A stretch of DNA of 33,879 bases from the NCBI GenBank assembly GCA_937884975.1, contig CAKZZS010000086.1:1-33879 (forward strand). The letters run 5' to 3'. Made by a program: the position numbers and the translations under genes. Of the stretch, positions 23,790 through 31,201 are shown one piece after another. The notes beneath the pieces are model-generated. The model worked only from the letters and a program-made list of their open reading frames with translations. It did not search any database and was not told where the DNA came from. Each line of letters opens with the position of its first letter. Positions within the stretch are counted from its first letter, which is position 1. Source of the DNA: an uncultured Clostridia bacterium. Lineage in GTDB: Bacteria > Bacillota > Clostridia > Oscillospirales > Acutalibacteraceae.

Positions 23790-25718
23790 TTATTCTCCCT
23801 TTGTATAGTTTAAAAGACCGCCTGCAAGAAGCATTTTTGTCTGTCTGTCGGAATAATCGTATTCAAGCTCATATTCCTCATTTTTAGTTATATTCTTAAC
23901 GGTAACTTTATCGCCGTTCAAGATTTTTTCTCTGACATTTTCAAGTGAAAGTAAATCTCCTTCGCTTATTTTGTCATAGTCTGTTTCGTTTTTAAAAGTA
24001 AACGGTAAAATGCCTGCGTTGATAAGATTTGCCTTATGAATTCTTGCAAAGGACTTTGTTATTATCGCTTTGATTCCGAGGTAAAGCGGAACAAGAGCCG
24101 CGTGCTCCCTTGACGAGCCCTGACCGTAATTTGAACCGCCGATTATAATTCCTTTTCCCAATTCCTTACAACGAGCGGCAAAGTTTTCGTCACACTGTTT
24201 AAAACAGAACTGCGAAAGGAAAGGAATATTTGAACGGTAGGGGAGTATTTTCGCTCCTGCAGGCATTATGTGGTCAGTTGTGATATCGTTTCCAACCTTT
24301 AATGCAACCTTTGCTTCAAGCGTTTCGGGAAGAAATTCGCTTGTCGGGAAAGGCTTGATGTTCGGTCCGTAAATAATTTCAAGATTTTCGGCTTCCTCGG
24401 GTGAAGCAGGAAGCTCTATCATATTGTCATTTATTATAAACTGACCCGGCATAGTGACTTTAAGCGAGTCGCCGAATTCTCTCGGGTCCGTAAGATAGCC
24501 TGTAATAGCCGATACGGCTGCTGTTTCGGGGCTTACAAGATAGATGCCTGCGTTAGCAGTACCGCTTCTGCCTTCAAAGTTTCTGTTGAATGTACGAAGG
24601 GAAATGCCCTTTGAATTTGGCGACTGTCCCATTCCGATACACGGTCCGCAGGCAGATTCAAGAATTCTTGCGCCTGCGTCTATCATTGAAGAAAGAGCGC
24701 CGTTAAGTGAAAGCATATTGAGAACCTGTTTTGAACCGGGCGCAATTGAAAGGCTTACATTCGGCGCAACAGTTTTACCCTTTAAAATCTCTGCGACCTT
24801 AAGCATATCCATAAGCGAGGAATTGGTGCAGGAGCCTATACAAACCTGATCGATTTTAATTTTTCCGATTTCCTTTACACTCTTAACTTTGTCAGGCATG
24901 TGAGGCATTGCAGCAAGTGGTTCAAGAGTGTCAAGGTTTATTTCGATAGTCTCATCATAAACAGCGTCTTCGTCTGCTTTTAATTCTATCCAGTCTTCTT
25001 CTCTGTTCTGCGCTTTAAGGAATTCTCTTGTAATGCTGTCAGACGGGAATACAGAAGTTGTTGCGCCAAGCTCTGCGCCCATATTCGTAATTGTTGCTCT
25101 TTCGGGAACGGATAAAGATTTAACGCCGTCTCCTGTATATTCAATTATTTTACCGACGCCGCCTTTGACAGTCATTATTTGAAGAACCTTAAGAATTATA
25201 TCCTTTGCCGCTACAAAAGGCTTTAAGGAACCAGTAAGCTTAACATTTACTATTTTCGGCATTGTGATATAGTATGTTCCGCCGCCCATAGCTACAGCAA
25301 CGTCAAGACCGCCTGCGCCGATGGCTATCATACCGATACCGCCGCCGGTGGGTGTATGACTGTCGGAGCCGATAAGCGTTTTACCGGGCTTTCCGAAGCG
25401 TTCAAGATGAACCTGATGGCAAATACCGTTACCGGGTCTTGAAAAACGCAGACCGCGCTTTTTTGCAACCGAGCCGATAAATCTGTGGTCATCGGCATTT
25501 TCAAAACCAGTCTGAAGTGTGTTGTGGTCAATATATGCGACGGAAAGCTCTGTTTTAACTCTCGGAATACCCATAGCTTCAAATTCAAGATAAGCCATTG
25601 TTCCCGTAGCGTCCTGGGTCAGAGTCTGGTCGATTTTAAGACCGATTTCGTTTCCCTTTATCATTTCTCCTTCAACAAGGTGAGCCTTAAGTATTTTTTC
25701 GGCAACTGCCATTCCCAT
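23790..25718 (-). CDS. acn: Aconitate hydratase
   Basis: 642 residues, the short bacterial form. It interconverts citrate and isocitrate with a [4Fe-4S] cluster. Probable ligands are C297 (CIGSCTNSS), C357 and C360 (CGPCIGMG). SDSHTPTGGGIG (118-129) and NRNFEGRSG (378-386) are classical active-site stretches, and the swivel domain shows GSNYGQGSSREHAAL. The isopropylmalate isomerase large subunit is excluded by the single-chain architecture with the swivel domain fused. AGGAG at 25728-25732 gives 9-base spacing to the ATG at 25718. It is first in the operon with icd and rex; no citrate synthase lies in the window. Confidence 0.96.
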   Translation of the reverse strand: MGMAVAEKILKAHLVEGEMIKGNEIGLKIDQTLTQDATGTMAYLEFEAMGIPRVKTELSVAYIDHNTLQTGFENADDHRFIGSVAKKRGLRFSRPGNGICHQVHLERFGKPGKTLIGSDSHTPTGGGIGMIAIGAGGLDVAVAMGGGTYYITMPKIVNVKLTGSLKPFVAAKDIILKVLQIMTVKGGVGKIIEYTGDGVKSLSVPERATITNMGAELGATTSVFPSDSITREFLKAQNREEDWIELKADEDAVYDETIEINLDTLEPLAAMPHMPDKVKSVKEIGKIKIDQVCIGSCTNSSLMDMLKVAEILKGKTVAPNVSLSIAPGSKQVLNMLSLNGALSSMIDAGARILESACGPCIGMGQSPNSKGISLRTFNRNFEGRSGTANAGIYLVSPETAAVSAITGYLTDPREFGDSLKVTMPGQFIINDNMIELPASPEEAENLEIIYGPNIKPFPTSEFLPETLEAKVALKVGNDITTDHIMPAGAKILPYRSNIPFLSQFCFKQCDENFAARCKELGKGIIIGGSNYGQGSSREHAALVPLYLGIKAIITKSFARIHKANLINAGILPFTFKNETDYDKISEGDLLSLENVREKILNGDKVTVKNITKNEEYELEYDYSDRQTKMLLAGGLLNYTKGE

Positions 25719-25736
25719 AAATGAATTCTCCTAACT

Positions 25737-25754
25737 TGTTTAACTTTTTAACAA
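25737..25754 (-). promoter_or_regulatory. Candidate Rex operator of the acn-icd-rex operon
   Basis: TGTTTAACTTTTTAACAA matches the clostridial Rex box TTGTTAA-N4-TTAACAA at 12 of 14 fixed positions, the right half being perfect. It lies just downstream of the predicted acn -10 element, roughly +4 to +21, where bound repressor would block RNA polymerase. Rex itself is encoded in the operon. Confidence 0.65.
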
Positions 25755-25763
25755 TCTTTTTTT

Positions 25764-25792
25764 ATATTAAAACAATACGCTCGGTTTGTCAA
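25764..25792 (-). promoter_or_regulatory. Sigma-A promoter of the acn-icd-rex-trmL operon
   Basis: On the minus strand a perfect -35 TTGACA (25792-25787) and -10 TAATAT (25769-25764) are separated by 17 bases. The predicted transcription start is near 25757, and the acn ATG at 25718 has a Shine-Dalgarno site in between. Confidence 0.85.
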
Positions 25793-25842
25793 TATTTATA
25801 ATATTAAAAATACATATAAAAATAAGTTTTTTCATCAAAATG

Positions 25843-25871
25843 TTGCTATATTCAAAAAAAAGTGATACAAT
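25843..25871 (+). promoter_or_regulatory. Promoter of the tepA-ftsK operon with 5'-UTR hairpin
   Basis: TTGCTA at 25843-25848, 17 bases, then TACAAT at 25866-25871 with an extended TG at 25863-25864. The UTR contains a 9-bp inverted repeat, GAAATAATA (25903-25911) and TATTATTTC (25923-25931), just before GGGAG of the ribosome site. The divergent promoter of acn lies about 50 bases upstream. Confidence 0.72.
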
Positions 25872-25941
25872 ATATTGAAATTCATATTTATTCATTAAAA
25901 CGGAAATAATAGTTTTACCAATTATTATTTCGGGAGTAAAT

Positions 25942-26679
25942 ATGAAAAGGGAATACGATTTTACAACTACTTCACCGTTCGGTCACGAACCTGTTGAAGA
26001 AAACGACGTCGATGTTCGCAGGGAAGATGAGAATGACTCTTTAAACGGCGCTGTTACTGTTGAGTCCGGGGGTAAGATAATTCATTGTCTAACCGTAATC
26101 GGTCAGGTTGAGGGACATTATATTTTACCTGCACAAAATAAAACGACTAAATATGAACACGTTATTCCTCAGCTTGTCGCTATTGAACAAAGCGACAAAA
26201 TAGACGGACTTTTAATCGTTCTTAATACTGTCGGCGGCGATATAGAAGCGGGACTTGCTATTGCCGAGCTTATATCCGGAATGAAAACGCCAACCGTATC
26301 TTTAGTACTCGGCGGAGGTCACTCAATAGGCGTTCCGTTGGCTGTATCGGCAAAAAGGTCTTTTATTGCACCCTCTGCGACAATGACAATTCATCCCGTA
26401 AGAATGAACGGTCTTGTTTTGGGAGTACCGCAGACGCTTTCATATTTTGACAGAATTCAGGAAAGAATTGTCAGGTTCGTTTCTGAAAATTCATCTATTT
26501 CCGCCGAGCGTTTCCGTTCGCTTATGCTTGCGACGGGTGAACTGGTGCTTGACGTTGGAACTGTTCTTGACGGTGAAACTGCGGTTAAAGAAGGTCTTAT
26601 AGATAAGCTTGGCGGTCTTTCGGACGCGCTTGAATGCTTAAAGGAAATGATTGATAAAAACGGTAAGAATCGTAATTAA
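25942..26679 (+). CDS. tepA: ClpP-fold serine protease, TepA/YmfB family
   Basis: 245 residues. An acidic N-terminal extension (1-45) precedes a ClpP/crotonase fold: LLIVLNTVGGDIEAGLAIAEL (90-110) is the oxyanion-region strand-helix, the nucleophile is in GGGHSIGVPLAV (S128) and the His is in MTIHPVRM (H151). This corresponds to TepA (translocation-enhancing protein) of Bacillus, a homologue rather than a true ClpP partner of AAA+ unfoldases. Its immediate position before a spoIIIE/ftsK gene is the same as in Bacillus, which supports the name. The target proteins are unknown. Confidence 0.88.
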   Translation: MKREYDFTTTSPFGHEPVEENDVDVRREDENDSLNGAVTVESGGKIIHCLTVIGQVEGHYILPAQNKTTKYEHVIPQLVAIEQSDKIDGLLIVLNTVGGDIEAGLAIAELISGMKTPTVSLVLGGGHSIGVPLAVSAKRSFIAPSATMTIHPVRMNGLVLGVPQTLSYFDRIQERIVRFVSENSSISAERFRSLMLATGELVLDVGTVLDGETAVKEGLIDKLGGLSDALECLKEMIDKNGKNRN

Positions 26680-26712
26680 AATAAAACGGAAATTTTAACG
26701 GAGGTTATAATT

Positions 26713-29226
26713 GTGGCATCTGGCAACAAAAATAACACAAGCAGGCAGAGAACAACTGCCTCAAAAAGAAATACGCAAAATAAAAAGTCAAACAGTCAGT
26801 TTTCCGGCGTTTATGCAATAGTGCTTTTTGCTGTTGCAGTGCTTTTCTTATGTATTGTCTTAATACCCGGCGGACCAGAGGGCGGTTTGTGGGGATTTTT
26901 GCGTGAGGTAATTTTCGGAACATTCGGATTTTGTGCCTTTGTTTTACCTTTACTTTTCATTTACCTGACTGTGGTCAGTACGATGGAAAAAGATTTTTCT
27001 AAAATCAGTACGAAGATTATTGAAGCAGTCGCGCTTGCGTTTTTAATTGCAACTGCTATCAGCATTTTTTCAAGTGACGGAAAAATCGAGTTTGGCGACG
27101 CAGTGCGAAACGCTTATGATACATACAGATTTGACGGAAGCGTTCTCGGAAGCGGAGTAATCGGTTCGGTTCTGGGTTTCCTTTTTCTAACTGTTACCGG
27201 TTGGTCAAAGGCTGCTGCAGGCGCAATTGTTCTAATTCTTATTTTCATTCTTTTAATGCTGATTACCGGACTTACGCTCGCAAAATTCTTTAAAGGAATG
27301 TGGACTCCCGTTGAAAAGGCAAAGAACTTTGCCGAGGAAAAACATGAGGAATACATAACTGAAGTCAGAGAGAATAAAAAGGCTGCCAAAAAGATAGATG
27401 ATATTGACCCCTTAAACGATTTGACTCCCGAAAAGAATGTAAACGATATATACACGCTTGACGAATCGGACAAAGGTGTAATTCCGCCGAAAAAGCCAAG
27501 GTCTAAAAAAGCAGAAACCGTTCCGGAAGAAGTATCCGAGGAACAGACCCCTTCAGCGGCTATAGAAGATATTATTAAGCGTTCGAATGTTGAAACGGTT
27601 GATACAAAAACGAAAGATACCGCTAAAAATAACGAGGACGAATTTGCAAAGGAAGTTGACGAAAACTCCGGAAAAGAAAAAAAGGAATATGTATTTCCGC
27701 CTATCAGCTGTCTTAAGGATTCGGGCGGTTCACAGAGAGTTCTGAACGAAGCGGAGCTTAAAGCAAATGCCGAAAAGCTTGTCCAGACGCTTAAGAGCTT
27801 CGGCGTTGAAACAAAAATCGTCGGACTCAGTCGCGGTCCGTCTGTTACAAGATATGAAATACAACCTGCTGCAGGCGTGAAAATCAGTAAGATTACTAAT
27901 CTTGCCGATGATATTGCGCTTAATCTTGCGGCGTCGGGCGTTCGTATTGAAGCGCCGATTCCGAATAAGCCTGCGGTTGGAATTGAGGTACCTAACAGAA
28001 CAAGGGCAGGCGTATCGCTTCGTGAAATAATTGATACCGATGAATTCAGGAATGCCGATTCGAAGCTTAATATTGCTCTTGGCAAGGACATTACCGGCAA
28101 TATTGTTTATGCTGACCTACAGAAAATGCCTCACTTACTTGTTGCAGGCACTACGGGTTCGGGTAAATCAATTTGCCTTAATACGATGATTATTAGCATT
28201 CTTTATAACGCAACTCCCGACGAGGTTAAGCTTATCCTAATTGACCCGAAGCAGGTTGAATTTACAAAATATAACGGTATTCCGCATCTTCTTGTTCCAG
28301 TTGTTTCCAACCCGAATAAGGCTTCGGGCGCTCTTGCTTGGGCGGTTACGGAAATGCTTAAGCGTTATAAAATATTTGCCGATAACGGGGTCCGTGATAT
28401 AGCCGGTTATAACAGTATCTGTGAAGCCTCGGGGCTTGAGAGAATGTCCCAGGTAGTTATATTCATTGACGAATTTTCCGACCTTATGATGGCTGCACCG
28501 ACAGAGGTTGAGGATTCCGTTTGCAGACTTGCTCAGATGGCGCGTGCCGCCGGAATGCACCTTGTAATTGCAACGCAACGTCCGTCGGTTGACGTTATTA
28601 CCGGTGTTATTAAATCAAACATCCCGTCCCGTATTGCTCTTACGGTTAAGTCAAATGTTGAGTCAAGAATTATGCTTGATGAAGGAGGAGCCGAAAAGCT
28701 TCTCGGTAAGGGCGACCTGCTTTATAACCCGATAAGCGCCGTTAAGCCTATACGAGTTCAGGGCGCATTCGTTTCCGATAAGGAAGTTGAAGATGTAGTA
28801 GAGTTTATAAAGAAGCAGGGCGAATCCTCTTATGATGACGAGGTAATTCAGGAAATTGACCGTCAGGCTGCCGCCAAGGATAAGAAAAAGACGAGCGAGG
28901 TTGAGCAGGGCGATTCGGATGCCGATGAGATGCTTCCCAAAGCAATTGAGGTTGTTGTTGAAGCGCAGATGGCGTCTACTACTTTGCTCCAGAGAAAACT
29001 TAAGCTCGGCTATGCAAGAGCCGCAAGAATTGTTGATGAGCTTGAAGCGAGAAATATTGTCGGTCCGTATGAGGGCAGTAAGCCGAGAAAGGTACTTATT
29101 TCAAAGCAACAGTGGCTCGAGATGAACGCGTTATCAAGTGACAGTTCTGATTATTCTGCAGCTGCAGATGAAGCTGAAAATGAGGTTATATCCGAAAGCG
29201 AATCAAGCGGTAATAACATTTTCTGA
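26713..29226 (+). CDS. ftsK: DNA translocase FtsK/SpoIIIE
   Basis: 837 residues from GTG 26713 with GGAGG at 26700-26704. Four to five N-terminal transmembrane segments lie between 32 and 190, followed by an acidic, Lys-rich linker (200-330). The motor has Walker A GTTGSGKS (479-486), Walker B IFIDEFSD (D586, E587) and TQRPSVDVITG. The C-terminal gamma winged helix (about 738-797) reads the polar KOPS/SRS sequence. It pumps chromosomal DNA through the division or sporulation septum. The single ATPase and membrane domains fit SpoIIIE as well as SftA/FtsK; the membrane segments favour SpoIIIE. Confidence 0.95.
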   Translation: MASGNKNNTSRQRTTASKRNTQNKKSNSQFSGVYAIVLFAVAVLFLCIVLIPGGPEGGLWGFLREVIFGTFGFCAFVLPLLFIYLTVVSTMEKDFSKISTKIIEAVALAFLIATAISIFSSDGKIEFGDAVRNAYDTYRFDGSVLGSGVIGSVLGFLFLTVTGWSKAAAGAIVLILIFILLMLITGLTLAKFFKGMWTPVEKAKNFAEEKHEEYITEVRENKKAAKKIDDIDPLNDLTPEKNVNDIYTLDESDKGVIPPKKPRSKKAETVPEEVSEEQTPSAAIEDIIKRSNVETVDTKTKDTAKNNEDEFAKEVDENSGKEKKEYVFPPISCLKDSGGSQRVLNEAELKANAEKLVQTLKSFGVETKIVGLSRGPSVTRYEIQPAAGVKISKITNLADDIALNLAASGVRIEAPIPNKPAVGIEVPNRTRAGVSLREIIDTDEFRNADSKLNIALGKDITGNIVYADLQKMPHLLVAGTTGSGKSICLNTMIISILYNATPDEVKLILIDPKQVEFTKYNGIPHLLVPVVSNPNKASGALAWAVTEMLKRYKIFADNGVRDIAGYNSICEASGLERMSQVVIFIDEFSDLMMAAPTEVEDSVCRLAQMARAAGMHLVIATQRPSVDVITGVIKSNIPSRIALTVKSNVESRIMLDEGGAEKLLGKGDLLYNPISAVKPIRVQGAFVSDKEVEDVVEFIKKQGESSYDDEVIQEIDRQAAAKDKKKTSEVEQGDSDADEMLPKAIEVVVEAQMASTTLLQRKLKLGYARAARIVDELEARNIVGPYEGSKPRKVLISKQQWLEMNALSSDSSDYSAAADEAENEVISESESSGNNIF

Positions 29227-29230
29227 TTAA

Positions 29231-30178
29231 ATGAATTTTTTTAAAAATCTTTCAAAGAAACAAAAGATAATATTGCTTGTTGCAGTCGGTTTGTTACTTG
29301 TTTTTTCGTTTGTAAAGACTTATTTTCCAAGCGTCGGCTTATCTTCGTGGAGAAGTAATATAAACGCTGTTTTCAACGGAAAGCCGAATGAAGCGCAGGA
29401 TAAGGAATTAAGTGTTTATTACGTTGATGTCGGACAGGGCGACTGCACATTTATAAAAACACCCAAGGGTAATTTTCTTATTGATACAGGGACGAGCGCT
29501 ATGGCGCAATGCACTGCCGAATACATTTTAAGTCAAAATGTTGATACGGTTGAGTATCTCGTAATTACTCATCCGCACGAAGACCATTTCGGCGGAGCGT
29601 CAAGAATACTTGATTTCATTGACGTTAAAAATATCATTATGCCCGATATTCCCGAAGAATATCTTCCCGAAGATGACGGATTTGATTATTTATTGAAAAG
29701 AATTAAAGACGGTAATATTCCTGTTTATGCCGCAAGGGCAGGGGACAAATATCAGCTTGGGGACGCCGTCTTTACAATTCTTTCTCCTATAAAGAACAAC
29801 AGCGATATAAACGAAATGTCTGTTGTTATACGACTTGATTTCGGTGAGACCTCATTTTTGTTTATGGGCGACGCGGAAAAATCTGCTGAAAAAGTAATGA
29901 TAAGAAAAAATGCCGATTTAAAATGTGACGTTTTAAAGGTCGGGCATCACGGCAGTTCAAAGGGTACAACCGATGAATTTCTTGAAAAGACCGAGCCTTT
30001 GGTCGCGGTTATTTCGTGCGGAATGAATAATGATTACGGCCATCCGGCGGAGGATTTGACGCGAAGACTAAAAAATCACTCGGTTTCTTTTGTCAGAACC
30101 GATATGAACGGAAATGTAATAATTGGAAGTGACGGCAAAAGGCTTTATTGCTGGTATGAAAAGGGCGAAAAATACTGA
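29231..30178 (+). CDS. Membrane-anchored metallo-beta-lactamase-fold protein (ComEC/Rec2-like hydrolase domain)
   Basis: 315 residues. A Lys-rich N-terminus and single transmembrane helix (about 12-29) anchor an exported hydrolase domain. The pattern is that of the C-terminal ComEC domain: YYVDVGQGDCTFI (63-75), FLIDTG (82-87), the metal motif HPHEDH (114-119), MGD in the region after SVVIRLDF, and VGHHGSSKGT. In ComEC this fold degrades one strand of incoming DNA; here there is no ComEC channel part, so the substrate (DNA, lipid or other phosphoester) is unknown. It starts 4 bases after ftsK and probably depends on translational coupling, as no clear ribosome site is seen. Confidence 0.88.
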   Translation: MNFFKNLSKKQKIILLVAVGLLLVFSFVKTYFPSVGLSSWRSNINAVFNGKPNEAQDKELSVYYVDVGQGDCTFIKTPKGNFLIDTGTSAMAQCTAEYILSQNVDTVEYLVITHPHEDHFGGASRILDFIDVKNIIMPDIPEEYLPEDDGFDYLLKRIKDGNIPVYAARAGDKYQLGDAVFTILSPIKNNSDINEMSVVIRLDFGETSFLFMGDAEKSAEKVMIRKNADLKCDVLKVGHHGSSKGTTDEFLEKTEPLVAVISCGMNNDYGHPAEDLTRRLKNHSVSFVRTDMNGNVIIGSDGKRLYCWYEKGEKY

Positions 30179-30189
30179 TTTTTAAACAT

Positions 30190-30225
30190 ATTCGGCTTGC
30201 AATTATTCTGTAAGCTGAATTTTTA
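30190..30225 (+). terminator. Rho-independent terminator after the ftsK-MBL operon
   Basis: ATTCGGCTTGCA (30190-30201) pairs over 12 positions with TGTAAGCTGAAT (30209-30220), two of them G-T wobbles. The loop is ATTATTC and a T-run follows. It ends 20 bases before the rpsB -35 element. Confidence 0.82.
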
Positions 30226-30245
30226 TGAAAAAAATGAAAAAATCC

Positions 30246-30274
30246 TTGCATTATAAGTAAAAAGGTGATAAAAT
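30246..30274 (+). promoter_or_regulatory. Promoter of rpsB-tsf
   Basis: TTGCAT at 30246-30251 and TAAAAT at 30269-30274 with a 17-base spacer. A start near 30281 gives a leader of about 115 bases before the rpsB ATG. Confidence 0.8.
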
Positions 30275-30290
30275 ATCAAGGCATTTCACA

Positions 30291-30373
30291 CGCAACGGCA
30301 TTTTCTTGCTTAGCAGAGAAGTAAATTTTTCTTTTCAATGCGTCTCTGTTGCTTAGGACGTTAAACCGTTGCG
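30291..30373 (+). ncRNA. Structured rpsB leader RNA (probable S2 autoregulatory element)
   Basis: CGCAACGG (30291-30298) pairs with CCGTTGCG (30366-30373), closing an internal hairpin made by AGCAGAGA (30312-30319) and TCTCTGTT (30343-30350). TTGCTTAG occurs twice (30306-30313 and 30349-30356). The outer stem ends 9 bases before the AAGGAGG ribosome site. Ribosomal-protein operons are often feedback-controlled through such leaders; S2 binding here is inference. Confidence 0.65.
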
Positions 30374-30397
30374 GCGGAAAATAAGGAGGAAAAACAA

Positions 30398-31141
30398 ATG
30401 TCAGTAGTATCAATGAAACAGCTGCTTGAGGCAGGCGTTCACTTCGGTCACCAGACAAGAAGATGGAACCCCAAAATGGCAGAGTACATCTTCACGGAGA
30501 GAAACGGTATTTATATTATCGATCTCCAGAAGACAGTAAAGAAGCTTGAAGAAGCGTATCTCTTTGTTCGTGATATTTCCGCAGAAGGCGGCGAAATCCT
30601 TTTCGTAGGAACAAAGAAGCAGGCTCAGGATTCCGTTAAGGAAGAGGCGGAGCGTTGCGAAATGCCTTTCGTTAATGCACGTTGGCTCGGCGGTATGCTC
30701 ACAAACTTCAACACAATTAAGAACAGAGTTAAGAGACTCGGTCAGCTTAAGGCTATGTCCGAGGACGGTACATTCGATATGCTTCCGAAGAAGGAAGTTG
30801 CAAAGCTTGAGCTTGAAATCGAAAAGCTTGAAAAATTCCTTGGCGGTATTACACAGATGAAGAAGCAGCCTGCTGCTATGTTCATTGTTGACCCGAGGAA
30901 AGAAAGAATCGCTGTTGCAGAAGCAAAGAAGCTCGGTATCCCGATTGTTGCTATTGTTGATACAAACTGCGATCCCGATGAAATCGATTATGTTATCCCC
31001 GGTAACGATGACGCTATTCGCGCTGTTAAGCTTATTGCAGGCGCTATGGCTGATGCAGTTATTGAAGGCAGACAGGGTCAGACAGGCGCTGCTGCTGTTG
31101 AAGAAGCTTCCGAAGAGGAAACTGAGGAAGCCGCTGAATAA
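30398..31141 (+). CDS. rpsB: 30S ribosomal protein S2
   Basis: 247 residues. The S2 signature MSVVSMKQLLEAGVHFGHQ at the N-terminus and the later WLGGMLTNF and PIVAIVDTNCDP motifs are unmistakable. S2 assembles late on the 30S head-body junction. An acidic, Ala/Glu-rich tail (about 228-247) extends beyond the folded part. AAGGAGG at 30383-30389 is a near-perfect ribosome site. It is co-transcribed with tsf, the widespread bacterial order. Confidence 0.99.
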   Translation: MSVVSMKQLLEAGVHFGHQTRRWNPKMAEYIFTERNGIYIIDLQKTVKKLEEAYLFVRDISAEGGEILFVGTKKQAQDSVKEEAERCEMPFVNARWLGGMLTNFNTIKNRVKRLGQLKAMSEDGTFDMLPKKEVAKLELEIEKLEKFLGGITQMKKQPAAMFIVDPRKERIAVAEAKKLGIPIVAIVDTNCDPDEIDYVIPGNDDAIRAVKLIAGAMADAVIEGRQGQTGAAAVEEASEEETEEAAE

Positions 31142-31156
31142 TTTTTAAAATCAATA

Positions 31157-31177
31157 GCCCGTACTTACAGTGCGGGC
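31157..31177 (+). promoter_or_regulatory. rpsB-tsf intergenic hairpin
   Basis: GCCCGTAC pairs with GTGCGGGC (8 bp with one wobble) around TTACA. It is followed by ATTATTT, not a full T-run, so it may act as a weak attenuator or RNA-stability element that lowers tsf relative to rpsB rather than as a full terminator. It ends 24 bases before tsf. Confidence 0.6.
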
Positions 31178-31201
31178 ATTATTTAAGAAAGGACTGTTAT
31201 T

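Noticed and set aside
25903..25931. 9-bp inverted repeat in the tepA leader as a riboswitch
   Set aside because: A single AT-rich hairpin without further conserved elements; it is recorded only as part of the promoter region.
27114..28100. 328-codon open frame antisense to ftsK
   Set aside because: It lies entirely inside the ftsK coding region on the opposite strand, its Ser-rich translation shows no domain, and the open frame follows from the ftsK codon bias.
29570..29590. Reading the ComEC-like protein as a beta-lactamase
   Set aside because: HPHEDH and VGHHGSSKGT are the general metallo-beta-lactamase fold signature of ComEC-type hydrolases, not of true beta-lactamases.
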